Assembly: GCF_900465345.1 (NCBI RefSeq)
Contig: NZ_UEGO01000033.1
Location: 92,759 to 156,758 of the forward strand
Length of the DNA: 64,000 nucleotides
Source: Asaia bogorensis
GTDB taxonomy: Bacteria > Pseudomonadota > Alphaproteobacteria > Acetobacterales > Acetobacteraceae
Direction of reading: 5' to 3'
Positions 7,237 through 17,210 of this stretch are shown here, in pieces. How positions within the stretch are numbered: the first letter of the stretch is position 1; the number at the start of each line of letters is the position of its first letter. The translations under genes were made by a program, and so were the position numbers. The notes beneath the pieces were generated by a model. That model ran no database searches. It was not told the origin of the DNA and was given only the letters and a program-made list of their open reading frames with translations.

Positions 7237-9117
7237 TCAGCCCTCAATCATCTTCCGGACAAACTCACTCAGTCCAGTTGCCGAAGCGTCTATATCCCTG
7301 GTGGTGTCGAGACGAAAAGCAGGGCCTGTAGGCGTCTCGTAAGGCGCACTCACCCCAGTGAACTGGGGTAGCTTGCCAGCACGGGCCGCAGCATAAAGCC
7401 CTTTGGGATCGCGCGTTTCACAGAGTTCGAGCGACGCATCCACGTGGATCTCGTGGAACCCCTCGCCGACAATCTGGGCTGCAAGCCTGCGATCCTCGAT
7501 CAAAGGGGAAACCAGAGCAACGATCACTACCTGCCCACTCTCTGCCAGAATACGCGCCACATGGGCAGCACGACGGATATTCTCGCGTCGATCTTCTGGC
7601 GAGAAGCCGAGATCGCTGCACAGACCAGCGCGCAGCGTGTCACCATCCAGCACTGTTGTACGAATTCCAGCCGCGACCAGATCAGTCTCGACCGCCCGGG
7701 CAATTGTGCTCTTGCCCGAACCCGGCAGGCCGGTCAGCCAGAACACAGCGCCCTTGTGACCATGCAGAGACTCGCGCTGAGCGGCAGTCACCTTGCTGGC
7801 TGTCGGGTGGATGGCATGAGCACCATCCGGCAGTTCAGCAGCCCCAAGAAGTGGGGCACCGCCCACAATGCGCTGGAAGCGATCCACCAGCACACCACGC
7901 CCATCGCTGTAACCTGGTGAGAACGGGTCGAACAGGATGGCGTGAGAGGCCACCAGGGTGATCTCGGCAAAACCATCCGGCGGCACCTCATCGCCGGGCG
8001 AAAGCGTGAGATCATCAAGGTTCACGACGGCATCGATCGAGGCGACCGTCACATCATGTTCGGCTGTGGCCAGACGCAGGGTAAAGCTCTCACCCACACG
8101 CAGGGGCTCACCACGAAGCCAGAAGAGGCGCGTGCGCAGGCGTGCTGTGCGGATCGGTGCCGCCCCATTTTCCTGCACCGGATAAAGCAGATCCCCACGA
8201 TCCGGCACCAGATCGGGCTCCAGACGCAACGCGATGGACTCCCCTGCTCCCGCGACAGGATTTTCCGGCGCATGCCAGCGACAGATTTCTGCAACTGTGG
8301 CCTGCTGACCCTGTGAGCCGATCATGATGCGATCGCCTGCGCGAATGACACCGCGTTCAATCCGCCCGGCGACATAGCGCACATCGTCGAAGCGATAGAC
8401 ATCCTGCACAGGCATACGGAAATCGAGAGCCAGGCGTGAGGCCGGTGCCGGTACGGCGGCCAGAGCCTCAACCAGCGTCGGCCCCGTATACCAGGGCGCG
8501 CGCTCCGAGCGGCTGGCAATGTTGTCGCCATCACGAGCGGAGGCCGGTACGAAGGCCTCGACTGTGATTTCGAGACGACCCAGCAAGTCGCGCACATCGG
8601 CTTCGGCCTGGGCGATCTTCGCCTGATTGAAATCCAGCAGATCGGATTTGTTGAGCAGCACGATCACATGACGGATGCCAATCAGGCGCAGGAGCATCGC
8701 ATGACGACGCGTCTGCTCCTGGGCGCCTTCAAGCGCATCCACCACCAGAACGGCAGCCTCGGCGTCAGCGGCACCAGTGATCATGTTACGCAGAAACTGG
8801 CGATGGCCCGGCGCATCGACAATAACGAACTCGCGGCCGCCCAGATGAAAAGGGATACGGGTGGAATCGACGGTCACACCCTGATCGCGCTCGATCTGAA
8901 GCGAGTCGAGAAGGAAGCTCCATTCGACAGCGAGGCCGCGCTTGCGACTGCTCTCGACAATCTGAGCCAGCTTGCCGTCCTGCAGGCTATCCGTGTCGTA
9001 AAGCAGACGGCCAATAAGCGTCGACTTGCCGTGATCGACATGGCCAACAATAACGATCGGCGTGGCAGCTGCGCGCAGCGAGGCTGGGAGGTCGTTGTTT
9101 TTCATGATTTCGCCCAT
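7237..9117 (-). CDS. cysNC: Bifunctional sulfate adenylyltransferase subunit 1 / adenylylsulfate kinase
   Basis: A fusion of 626 residues. The N-terminal CysN GTPase shows [22 protein letters not shown] and NKSD, with elongation-factor-like domains to about residue 430. The C-terminal APS kinase (CysC) has the P-loop [15 protein letters not shown] near 460 and a DGDTLRAGL motif. With CysD it makes APS from sulfate and ATP, driven by GTP, and the kinase half then makes PAPS. The start used is ATG 9117, three bases after the cysD stop; a second in-frame ATG is four codons later. It is the last gene of the operon and a terminator follows. The fusion is usual in many alphaproteobacteria. Confidence 0.95.
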   Translation of the reverse strand: MGEIMKNNDLPASLRAAATPIVIVGHVDHGKSTLIGRLLYDTDSLQDGKLAQIVESSRKRGLAVEWSFLLDSLQIERDQGVTVDSTRIPFHLGGREFVIVDAPGHRQFLRNMITGAADAEAAVLVVDALEGAQEQTRRHAMLLRLIGIRHVIVLLNKSDLLDFNQAKIAQAEADVRDLLGRLEITVEAFVPASARDGDNIASRSERAPWYTGPTLVEALAAVPAPASRLALDFRMPVQDVYRFDDVRYVAGRIERGVIRAGDRIMIGSQGQQATVAEICRWHAPENPVAGAGESIALRLEPDLVPDRGDLLYPVQENGAAPIRTARLRTRLFWLRGEPLRVGESFTLRLATAEHDVTVASIDAVVNLDDLTLSPGDEVPPDGFAEITLVASHAILFDPFSPGYSDGRGVLVDRFQRIVGGAPLLGAAELPDGAHAIHPTASKVTAAQRESLHGHKGAVFWLTGLPGSGKSTIARAVETDLVAAGIRTTVLDGDTLRAGLCSDLGFSPEDRRENIRRAAHVARILAESGQVVIVALVSPLIEDRRLAAQIVGEGFHEIHVDASLELCETRDPKGLYAAARAGKLPQFTGVSAPYETPTGPAFRLDTTRDIDASATGLSEFVRKMIEG

Positions 9118-9120
9118 GGC

Positions 9121-9954
9121 TCAGAGATAACCCGCAACACGCAGACGCTCGAACGCGTCTTCCGATTCATGATCCATCGCGCGACCGGCACGCTCGGATG
9201 TCTTGCTGTTTTCAAGCTCGGCAATCACCTCGGCGAGAGTCGAGGCGTTGCTGTCGATGGGGCTCGTGATATCCTGGTCACCCAGCGAGCGGTAACGCTT
9301 GCCGTTCTTCGCGAAATACAGATCGACCAGCGGGATGTTCTCGCGCTCGATATAGCGCCAGATATCGATTTCGCGCCATGACAACAGCGGATGCACACGG
9401 ATATGCATCCCATCCTCATAAGGGGTGGCGTACTGGTCCCAGAATTCCGGCGGCTGATTGCGTACATCCCAGCGATGACCCGCCCCACGCGGGCTGAACA
9501 CGCGCTCCTTGGCGCGCGTCGCCTGCTCGTCACGGCGGATACCGGCAATGACCCCGCGCAGCTTGTGCTTTTCAATCAGGCTGGCCAGACCGGCGGTCTT
9601 GCGCGCTGCAGAGCGCGCCGCAGGCGGCAGGGACGGATCGATTTCCTCAACCGGCGGACAATCGCCGAGCATCAGGTCGAGGTTCCATTTCTTGGTGTAT
9701 TCCTCGCGAAAGGCATACATCTCAGGGAATTTCTTGCCCGTATCGACATGCATGACCGGAAACGGCACACGGCCCATGAACGCCTTGCGTGCCAGCCAGA
9801 CCATGACATTGCTGTCCTTGCCCAGAGACCAGAGCAGGGAGAGCGGACGCAGCTTGCGATAGGCCTCGCGCAGAATGAAGATGCTCTGCGCCTCAAGCTG
9901 ATCGAGGTCATCCATGGCACGCGGCGTGGCGAGGGTGGGGGACGCCAAACTCAT
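9121..9954 (-). CDS. cysD: Sulfate adenylyltransferase subunit 2
   Basis: The PP-loop ATP pyrophosphatase subunit of ATP sulfurylase, 277 residues from the chosen start. Visible features are LWSLGKDSNVMVWLARKAF (the PP-loop, with Leu in place of the more usual Ser), HVDTGKKFPEMYAFR, GIRRDEQATRAKERVFSPR and the C-terminal SDHESED-like DHESEDAFERLR. The start is ATG 9954, with GGAG seven bases upstream and 11 bp after the cysH stop; a longer reading from 9993 would overlap cysH. It works with CysNC, encoded immediately downstream, to activate sulfate. Confidence 0.95.
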   Translation of the reverse strand: MSLASPTLATPRAMDDLDQLEAQSIFILREAYRKLRPLSLLWSLGKDSNVMVWLARKAFMGRVPFPVMHVDTGKKFPEMYAFREEYTKKWNLDLMLGDCPPVEEIDPSLPPAARSAARKTAGLASLIEKHKLRGVIAGIRRDEQATRAKERVFSPRGAGHRWDVRNQPPEFWDQYATPYEDGMHIRVHPLLSWREIDIWRYIERENIPLVDLYFAKNGKRYRSLGDQDITSPIDSNASTLAEVIAELENSKTSERAGRAMDHESEDAFERLRVAGYL

Positions 9955-9965
9955 TTTATGCTCCG

Positions 9966-10649
9966 TTATCGCGCTGGCAGGTGAATGCCGCATTCGGTTT
10001 TGGTCTGGCCGGCCCAGCGTCCGGCTCTGGGGTCCTCACCTTCGGCCACGGCCCGTGTGCAGGGCGCACAGCCGATGGATTTGAAACCGAGGGCCGTCAG
10101 GGGGTGACGCGGCAAGTCACGCCGGGTCATTTCGCTCGCGATGCGCTCTCGCGTCCAGGAGGCAAGCGGATTGATCTTGGCTCGCCCGTCCGCGAGCGGC
10201 TCGAAGACGGCCATCGAGGCGCGTGTCGCTGCCTGACCGCGTTTGCGCCCGGTTATCCACGCATCAAAATCGTTTAATGCGTCATCCATGGGCTCGACCT
10301 TGCGCAGGGCGCAGCAGGCATCCGGGTCGAAATCGGCCAGCATGTCCTGAGGATCACGATCATGCAGCGCCTTGGCCGATGGGGCGATATTCACAACCCC
10401 GGTCAGTCCAAGGTGCTCGATCAGAACATCACGATAGCTCAGCGTCTCGGGAAAATGGCGCCTGGTATCGAGAAAGAATATCGGAAAATCACGGTCGATT
10501 TCGGCAACCAGAGCAAGAAGCAGCGCGGATTCGGCACCAAAGGACGAGACAAGCGCCATACGCCCTGAAAGCACTTCCATGGAGCGCTCCAGGATTGCTT
10601 CCTCGCCGGTCGTTTCAAGGATCTGCCGTTCGGTCTGGGTCAGGGCCAT
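9966..10649 (-). CDS. cysH: Phosphoadenylyl-/adenylyl-sulfate reductase
   Basis: A protein of 227 residues with the PP-loop-like SSFGAESALLLALV, DTRRHFPETL, a CCALRKVEP motif, and KSIGCAPCTRAV close to the C-terminus followed by ECGIHL. The paired CC and CxxC motifs are those of the iron-sulfur (4Fe-4S) type, usually an APS reductase, although the CysC domain downstream means PAPS is also available. It reduces activated sulfate to sulfite with thioredoxin. No clear Shine-Dalgarno precedes ATG 10649. It is the second gene of the cysG-cysH-cysD-cysNC operon. Confidence 0.93.
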   Translation of the reverse strand: MALTQTERQILETTGEEAILERSMEVLSGRMALVSSFGAESALLLALVAEIDRDFPIFFLDTRRHFPETLSYRDVLIEHLGLTGVVNIAPSAKALHDRDPQDMLADFDPDACCALRKVEPMDDALNDFDAWITGRKRGQAATRASMAVFEPLADGRAKINPLASWTRERIASEMTRRDLPRHPLTALGFKSIGCAPCTRAVAEGEDPRAGRWAGQTKTECGIHLPAR

Positions 10650-10742
10650 GACTGGTTAAATCCACACTGAAAAATCGCTTATTGCGCCATCACGCTCGAC
10701 ATAATACCTCAGACAACACCGTGCAATGGGTAAACTACGAAC

Positions 10743-12158
10743 TCACGCTTCTTTATGGTGAATTGCTTTCCCATGCCCCGAGCGGCGGTGGTTCACCACC
10801 TCCCCCACGAGGGTGAGCGCCGGGCTTGCCACATTGCGCTCGATAACCAACGCAGGCAGCGTCGCAAGCGTTGCCACATGCACGCGCTGATCATGACGCG
10901 TGCCATGCTCGATCACAGCGGCGGGCCAGTCGGCGGGCAGGCCATGGGCCTGAAGCTGGGCGCAGAGATCCGCCATCGGCGCGAGCCCCATATAGATGGC
11001 GAGTGTCTGCCCTTTCTTGGCCAGACTCGGCCAATCCAGATTGAGCGTGCCATCGGCGCGGGCGTGACCGGTGACAAACACACAGCTCTGTGCGCAGTCC
11101 CGATGCGTCAGCGGGATGCCTGCCGCCGCGCCACAACCACTGGCAGCCGTAATGCCGGGGATGACGCGTACAGTGACGCCGGCATCCACCAGCGCCTCCA
11201 TTTCCTCACCACCACGCCCGAAAATGAACGGATCGCCTCCCTTCAGGCGCAGAACGCGTTCACCCGCTTTGGCGCGGCGTATCAACTCGTCATTGATCCC
11301 TTCCTGCGGCAAGGTGTGGTGGCTGCGCTTCTTGCCAACAAACACACGCTCTGCATCACGCCGTACGCGGTCCATGATTGCGGGTGGAATCAACTGGTCA
11401 TACAGGACGGTGTCGGCATTCTGCATCAGGCGCAGGGCCGCCAGCGTGAGAAGGTCCGGATCACCCGGCCCGGCACCGACCAGCCAGACCTCGCCTTCTC
11501 TCGGCACGCCACCCAGGCTGCGTTCGAGACTGGCTCTTGCAGCCTCATCCTCTCCCCGCAGGGCCTGCTCGGCACCTGCGCCATCCACAAAATCCTCCCA
11601 TGCCCGTCGCCGGATCATGGTGTCCGGCTGGGCATGGCGTATCCAGGTACGCTGCGCCTGCATGAAGCGCGCGAGACGCGAGAGCCCGTCGGGAAGCAGC
11701 GCCTCGATTTGGGTGCGCAGGCGCCGGGCCAGTACGGGCGCCGCGCCATTGGTGGAGATCGCAATCTGAACCGGGGTCCGGTCAATGATGGCAGGGGTGA
11801 TGAAAGTGGATGGCTCAGGATCGTCAACGACGCAGATATTCACCCCCTGTTCGCGCGCCTGTGCCGCAATGATGCGGTTGAACGCAGCATCCTCGGTGGC
11901 CGCGAAAACAATGCGCATCTCCCCCAGCAACGCGCTGATACGATGTGCGTCGAGTGCCTCGCCGAGATGGGTGACGTGGCCGCTGTCGATCGCCTGGCGG
12001 ATTTCGATGTCATGAACCGGACCGATCTGGGCGATATCATCACAGCGCCCCAGAAGCAGGCGCAGCTTGTTGGCGGCCACCTGCCCGCCCCCGATTACGA
12101 GAGCGCGGCCATCATCGAGGCGCAGGGCGATAGGGAGATAGGTCGCTTCCTTGGTCAT
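10743..12158 (-). CDS. cysG: Siroheme synthase
   Basis: A protein of 471 residues from ATG 12158, which has AGGAG a few bases upstream; an upstream extension to 12257 is open but unlikely. The N-terminal third is the precorrin-2 dehydrogenase/sirohydrochlorin ferrochelatase domain (ALVIGGGQVAANKLRLLL). The C-terminal two-thirds is uroporphyrinogen III methyltransferase (VWLVGAGPGDPDLLTLAALR, LRLKGGDPFIFGRGGEE, VIPGITAASGCGAAAGIPLTH). It makes siroheme for sulfite reductase, which is not encoded in the window. It is the first gene of the sulfate assimilation operon and is separated from cysH by 93 bp. Confidence 0.95.
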   Translation of the reverse strand: MTKEATYLPIALRLDDGRALVIGGGQVAANKLRLLLGRCDDIAQIGPVHDIEIRQAIDSGHVTHLGEALDAHRISALLGEMRIVFAATEDAAFNRIIAAQAREQGVNICVVDDPEPSTFITPAIIDRTPVQIAISTNGAAPVLARRLRTQIEALLPDGLSRLARFMQAQRTWIRHAQPDTMIRRRAWEDFVDGAGAEQALRGEDEAARASLERSLGGVPREGEVWLVGAGPGDPDLLTLAALRLMQNADTVLYDQLIPPAIMDRVRRDAERVFVGKKRSHHTLPQEGINDELIRRAKAGERVLRLKGGDPFIFGRGGEEMEALVDAGVTVRVIPGITAASGCGAAAGIPLTHRDCAQSCVFVTGHARADGTLNLDWPSLAKKGQTLAIYMGLAPMADLCAQLQAHGLPADWPAAVIEHGTRHDQRVHVATLATLPALVIERNVASPALTLVGEVVNHRRSGHGKAIHHKEA

Positions 12159-12468
12159 TTCTCCTGTATGGCGTGCCCTATGCGCCGCGCCAAGATCGGC
12201 GGCGACACAGGCCCGCTCACTTGCCTGGGCAAGGGCACTTGAAAACTCTCCGGACATACGCCCCTGTCATCCCTTCCCGTGATGTGACAAGGGTGCAGGT
12301 GAAGGATCGCTGAAAGAAACCACACGAAAATGTCGGCTGGGCAGTCTGAGCATCCCTGATACCATGCCCAGCATATGAGCGGCTCGAAACGATAATGTGT
12401 TCAGCGAGCCGCCAGATCATGTCCGCCCCGACAGTCACGGGCCGGACCGTCCAGAAAAGGATCCAGCC
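12159..12468. other. Divergent intergenic region between cysG and gno
   Basis: About 310 bases without a supportable gene. It must contain the promoters for the cys operon (minus) and the dehydrogenase (plus). No convincing operator was recognised by eye. Confidence 0.5.
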
Positions 12469-13236
12469 ATGTCCGAGCCCGCCCTTTTTTCCCTCAAGGG
12501 GAAGCGCGCCCTCATCACCGGTGCCTCGCGCGGCATCGGCTTTACTCTGGCACAGGGTCTGGGGCGCTACGGGGCCGAAATCATTCTGAACGGGCGTGAC
12601 CCTGCGCATCTCGATTCCGCACGCGCCCGTCTTGAGGGCGAGGGCATCGTGACACGCGGCAGCGTCTTTGATGTCACCAATCAGGATCAGGTCATTGCAG
12701 GCGTTGAAGCGATCGAGGCCGAAGGGCCGATCGATATCCTGATCAACAACGCAGGCATCCAGTTCCGCTCGCCTCTCGACCAGTTTCCGCGTGCCGAATG
12801 GGACCGGCTGATTTCCACTAATCTCAGCTCGGTGTTTTTCGTCGCCCAGGCCGTGTCAAAGGGCATGATCACGCGCGCACGTGGCAAGATCATCAATATC
12901 TGCTCTGTCCAGAGCGAACTGGCGCGTCCCGGCATCGCCCCCTACACCGCAACCAAAGGGGCCGTGAAAATGCTCACCAAAGGCATGGCGACCGACTGGG
13001 CGCGGCACGGATTACAGATCAACGGCCTCGCGCCGGGCTATTTCGAGACGGAGATGAATGCTGCTCTTGTGGCTGATCCCGATTTTTCATCCTGGCTTTG
13101 CCAACGCACCCCTGCCGCACGCTGGGGCAAAAGCGAAGAGCTTGTCGGGGCCGCTGTGTTCCTCGCCTCCGAGGCTTCCAGCTTCGTCAATGGTCACATT
13201 TTAACTGTTGACGGTGGTTTGACGGCTTCCGTCTGA
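12469..13236 (+). CDS. gno: Gluconate 5-dehydrogenase (SDR family)
   Basis: A short-chain dehydrogenase of 255 residues with TGASRGIGFTLAQGLGRYGAE (cofactor loop; the Asn-Gly-Arg after strand 2 suggests NADPH), the NNAG motif, catalytic Ser in NICSVQSELARPG and YTATKGAVK, and the C-terminal VNGHILTVDGG. It resembles Gluconobacter oxydans Gno over its whole length, for example ARPGIAPYTATKGAVK and LQINGLAPGYF. It interconverts gluconate and 5-ketogluconate in the cytoplasm. The start is ATG 12469, with AAGGA upstream. Confidence 0.9.
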   Translation: MSEPALFSLKGKRALITGASRGIGFTLAQGLGRYGAEIILNGRDPAHLDSARARLEGEGIVTRGSVFDVTNQDQVIAGVEAIEAEGPIDILINNAGIQFRSPLDQFPRAEWDRLISTNLSSVFFVAQAVSKGMITRARGKIINICSVQSELARPGIAPYTATKGAVKMLTKGMATDWARHGLQINGLAPGYFETEMNAALVADPDFSSWLCQRTPAARWGKSEELVGAAVFLASEASSFVNGHILTVDGGLTASV

Positions 13237-13363
13237 CCTGTTTGGAATTCTGTGTTTACGCTTTCACGCTTGGAGCGCTATGACTGATAGTGATCAAGCG
13301 GGCTCATCGTATGGTGCCTGAGACGACTGTCCTGCCCCTGCTTCATCAGGGGCAGCCTGAATC

Positions 13364-16300
13364 ATGGGGGCGTATCACATGTTGTTTTGGGAGCGTCCCG
13401 ATCCTGACACCTCGGCAATCCAGCCGATCGCATCGCCCCCCACGTTCCTGCTCCCCTTGCAGGAGACTTTCCCCGATCTCGCTTTCTCACTGATCGCCGT
13501 GCGAGATGGGGAGCCGCACCTCATTCAGGCAACACAGGCGGAAACGCCGGGCAGGATGACGGTTCTTCCTGATCTTTCACGCTCCAGCAAACAAGACTGG
13601 ATGAAAGATGTTCCCTTCCCCGGGAAAGGACAGCTTGCAGGTTGGGATTTCTTCCCTTTCGGTACGCCGGTCGCAGGGCTTGTCGCGGTCGCTGCCCATG
13701 AGGCTCCCATATCCCTGCAACAAAAGCGCATTGTGCAGGCTCATGCCAATCTGCTTGGTGCAATATGCCGAAATGACCCGTTCATCCTGGCACCCTCGGC
13801 GCAGGATGATGCCGCCCGCACCGAACGTCAGATCGTCTCTCCCCTCCCTGACGTCCTACGGCCCACGACGCCGGATGACCTGGAAGGCAGAGTGCGGCAA
13901 GCCTCACTGGGCTTCCTGTTGTGGAGCGCCGAAACATGCCTGCTGACAGGGGATCCCTATCTGGCTGCCCTGTGTGGCATCGACGCCGAAGCCCTGCGCC
14001 TTGGAGTCGAATGGCCGGTCTTTCTGGATTGTATTCATGAATCCTCGCCGACAGCGCTCGAGACCGATCCGGTCAGATGGCTAACCGGGGCCGGAGGCTC
14101 CGGACTGGTATTTCGGCAGGCCAGTGGTGCACCAAGAGCCGTTAATGTCAGTGTTCAACCCCACCCCAAGGGGTGTACAGGAACCGTCATTGACGCCGGG
14201 ATTGATTGTGATGCGCGAGCTGCCCTGCACGCAAGTCAGGCTGTCATCAATTCCCTGCTCGTCAGCGCCAGTGACTGCATAAAAATTCTCGACCTCGACG
14301 GGAAGATAACCTTCGTCAATCATGGGGCCGTACTCGTTCTCGGCCTCTGCTCACCTGCAGATATGCTCGGCGTATACTGGCCTGATGTATGGCAGGAGCG
14401 CGGCCGAAAACTCTCGCTTGATGCGATCGGTGCCGCCAGAGACGGCCTCACCAGCCATTTTCAGGAATATGTCGAGACAAGCGACGGGCGCAAACGTCTG
14501 TGGGATGTGGTCGTCACCCCCATTCTGGGCCCTGATGGCAGACCCGAGCGTATTCTCGGCGTCTCACGCGACATGACGGTTGCCAATCAGGAACATGAGA
14601 GACTCGAACTTGCACTCGCAGCAGGCACCATCATCGGCATGTGGCTGTGGGATGCCAGACGCCAGCTTGTGACGGGCGATCTGCGTATGGCGCAGACCCT
14701 GCATCTGCCCCCGGCCCAGCTCGCCGATGGCCTGGAACTCATACAATTGCTTGATAGTGTGGCTCCCGAGGACCGCCCTGTTCTACAGGCGGCTCTCGAT
14801 ACGGCACTTGAGGAGCGCAAGCCGTTTCGCTGCGAGTTCCGCCTCTGCGATGATGGCTCACGCACCAGCCGCTGGATCGAAGCCAATGGCTCCTGCACCT
14901 ATGACCATAATGGCCATATCAGTCATTTTCCGGGTATCCTGCTCGATATCGACGCGCCAAAGCGCCAGACACTCAAGCGCGAGGCCCTTGTCACTTTCGG
15001 TGATGAACTCCGCGCACTGACGAGCGAGGCCGATATCCTGGCGCTCACCGCGCGCACCCTTGGTATGACCATCGAGGCAGATCGCTCCGGCTTTGCCGAT
15101 GTGGACCATGAGCGGGAACTGGCGCAGGTCACCGATTGCTGGCGCAGGAATGATGATATTCCCGATGTTTCCGGCCTTTACGCATTCCGGTCCTTTGGCA
15201 CCTATATCGATCTGCTCAAGGCAGGCGAGGTCGTGGCCATTGACGATGTCAGGACCAGTCCCCTGACGGCAGCGCAGGCTACCCAGTTTGCACCGCTCAA
15301 GATCTGCGCCCTGCTCAATGTGCCGATCATGGATAATGGTATCCTGCAGGCTGTCGCCATCGTCCACTTTGCCCATGCCCATTGCTGGGATGAGATCACC
15401 CTCTCCTTCGTTCGCACCATTGCCGACAGAAGCTGGGCCGCCATACGCCAGATGCGCGCGCAGGAAGCCCTGCGCCGCATGAACGAGACCCTCGAAGAGC
15501 AGGTTCTGCGCCGCACACGCGAGCGTGACAGACTTTGGGCGATCAGCGCCGACCTTTTGGCCCTGACCGATCGCGACGGCAGGCTGCGTTACCTCAACCC
15601 CAGCTGGCAGACCTGTTTTGGTGACAAGGCGCGTGACTGGATTGGCAGCAAGGCCGAACAGCTTGTGCATCCCGCAGACGTGGCGCGGGCGACAGAAGCC
15701 CTTGCCCTACTGCGCGAGGGCAGGCTCGACCACGGGGTGGACCTGCGCTTTCTGCACCAGGATGGCGAGTGGCATACTTTCAACTGGTCCGGTTCGACCG
15801 AAGGGGAGGATATCTACCTGATTGGCCGCGATGTAACTGATCGCATCGCCCTGGAGGATCAGCTTCGCCAGTCACAGAAAATGGAAGCCGTGGGCCAGCT
15901 TACCGGTGGCCTTGCCCATGATTTCAACAATATCCTTGCCGGCATCGGGGGCGCGCTCTCGCTGTTGACGCGTCGTATCGAACAGGGACGCACCGAAGGG
16001 CTGGACCGCTACATAACAGCGGCTCAGGGCGCTACCGATCGCGCCGCCGCCCTGACACACCGCCTGCTGGCTTTTTCGCGCCGCCAGACGCTCGATCCGC
16101 AACCTGCTGACATCAACACGCTCATTCGCGGGCTCCAGGACCTGATTGCCGGTACAGTCGGTCCATCTGTCGTGCTCGAACTCTGTCTGGACGAGACCAT
16201 CGGGCCGGCTCTGGTTGATACGAACCAGCTTGAAAACGCGCTGCTCAATCTCTCGATCAATGCACGCGATGCCATGCCGGAAGGCGGACATCTGACGATT

Positions 16301-17014
16301 GCGACATCACGCGCCACGCTGGGGGCGCTTCAGGCAGAGGAATGGGGGGTCCGTGCCGGCGTCTATCAGGTGATGTCAGTGACGGATACAGGCGTGGGCA
16401 TGAGCGCTGATGTCATGGCACGTGCTTTCGATCCTTTCTTCACAACCAAGCCGATTGGCAAAGGTACCGGACTTGGCCTCAGCATGATCTATGGCTTTGC
16501 CAGACAGTCCGGGGGACGGGTCAGCATTGCCTCGATACCCGGTGCGGGCACCTCGGTCCATATCTGGCTGCCCAGCCATGCCGCTCCCTTGCCCTCCCCT
16601 GTTTTCACGCTGAATCTTGCGCAGGATGGCGATGCGCTGCGTCATCTGCGCGTGTTGCTGGTCGATGATGAGGAGACGCTGCGTTTCACGGTTCGTGAAA
16701 CGCTGGAAGACTGGGGTGCCATTGTTCAGGAGGCGAGCGACGGTACGGCAGCGCTGGCCCTGCTGAACGACCGCGAACGTCTCTATGATTTGCTGATTAC
16801 CGATGTCGGCTTGCCAGGCGGATTGAATGGCCGACAACTGGCCGATGCAGCCCTCGTACTGCGCCCTTCGCTCTCGGTGCTGTTCATTACGGGATATGCC
16901 GAGCAGGCGATATTCAACCGGAGCGGACAGGATGAGAAAATCCATATCCTGCCCAAACCCTTCACCACCGCCATGCTCGATGAGAAGTTGAGGAACGCTC
17001 TCAGGCGTGGCTGA
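13364..17014 (+). CDS. Hybrid sensor histidine kinase, multi-PAS/GAF with C-terminal receiver
   Basis: A protein of 1216 residues without obvious membrane segments. Predicted order: a GAF-like N-terminus (about 20-150), three PAS-like segments (about 180-540), a GAF domain (about 550-715), another PAS (about 725-830), HisKA with phospho-acceptor His852 in GGLAHDFNN, an HATPase with [23 protein letters not shown] and [12 protein letters not shown], then a receiver with LLVDDEE and phospho-acceptor Asp1147 in [11 protein letters not shown]. This resembles cytosolic redox- or light-sensing hybrid kinases, but no flavin-binding LOV motif was recognised. No partner regulator is adjacent. The start at ATG 13364 is uncertain; ATG 13379 is an alternative. 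Confidence 0.88.
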   Translation: MGAYHMLFWERPDPDTSAIQPIASPPTFLLPLQETFPDLAFSLIAVRDGEPHLIQATQAETPGRMTVLPDLSRSSKQDWMKDVPFPGKGQLAGWDFFPFGTPVAGLVAVAAHEAPISLQQKRIVQAHANLLGAICRNDPFILAPSAQDDAARTERQIVSPLPDVLRPTTPDDLEGRVRQASLGFLLWSAETCLLTGDPYLAALCGIDAEALRLGVEWPVFLDCIHESSPTALETDPVRWLTGAGGSGLVFRQASGAPRAVNVSVQPHPKGCTGTVIDAGIDCDARAALHASQAVINSLLVSASDCIKILDLDGKITFVNHGAVLVLGLCSPADMLGVYWPDVWQERGRKLSLDAIGAARDGLTSHFQEYVETSDGRKRLWDVVVTPILGPDGRPERILGVSRDMTVANQEHERLELALAAGTIIGMWLWDARRQLVTGDLRMAQTLHLPPAQLADGLELIQLLDSVAPEDRPVLQAALDTALEERKPFRCEFRLCDDGSRTSRWIEANGSCTYDHNGHISHFPGILLDIDAPKRQTLKREALVTFGDELRALTSEADILALTARTLGMTIEADRSGFADVDHERELAQVTDCWRRNDDIPDVSGLYAFRSFGTYIDLLKAGEVVAIDDVRTSPLTAAQATQFAPLKICALLNVPIMDNGILQAVAIVHFAHAHCWDEITLSFVRTIADRSWAAIRQMRAQEALRRMNETLEEQVLRRTRERDRLWAISADLLALTDRDGRLRYLNPSWQTCFGDKARDWIGSKAEQLVHPADVARATEALALLREGRLDHGVDLRFLHQDGEWHTFNWSGSTEGEDIYLIGRDVTDRIALEDQLRQSQKMEAVGQLTGGLAHDFNNILAGIGGALSLLTRRIEQGRTEGLDRYITAAQGATDRAAALTHRLLAFSRRQTLDPQPADINTLIRGLQDLIAGTVGPSVVLELCLDETIGPALVDTNQLENALLNLSINARDAMPEGGHLTIATSRATLGALQAEEWGVRAGVYQVMSVTDTGVGMSADVMARAFDPFFTTKPIGKGTGLGLSMIYGFARQSGGRVSIASIPGAGTSVHIWLPSHAAPLPSPVFTLNLAQDGDALRHLRVLLVDDEETLRFTVRETLEDWGAIVQEASDGTAALALLNDRERLYDLLITDVGLPGGLNGRQLADAALVLRPSLSVLFITGYAEQAIFNRSGQDEKIHILPKPFTTAMLDEKLRNALRRG

Positions 17015-17210
17015 CCCCTCCCGGGGAGAATCTGTGCATCTACCTGTCCGTTGTGGACCTCCAGCCAGGGACACAAAGCCCCCGCGCCGGGGCAACTCCC
17101 GCACTATGACTACCGTGGCCTGTATCGGCGGGAGCGGTACTGTCCCTCTCCCATGTCGCGCGGATCGCCCGTCATCAAGGCCGTCCCCGGCGGCCCTGAG
17201 CAGGAAACCA

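Noticed and set aside
10755..12242. Plus-strand open frame of 495 codons opposite cysG
   Set aside because: It mirrors cysG exactly and shows no family motif; cysG has clear motifs and a ribosome binding site.
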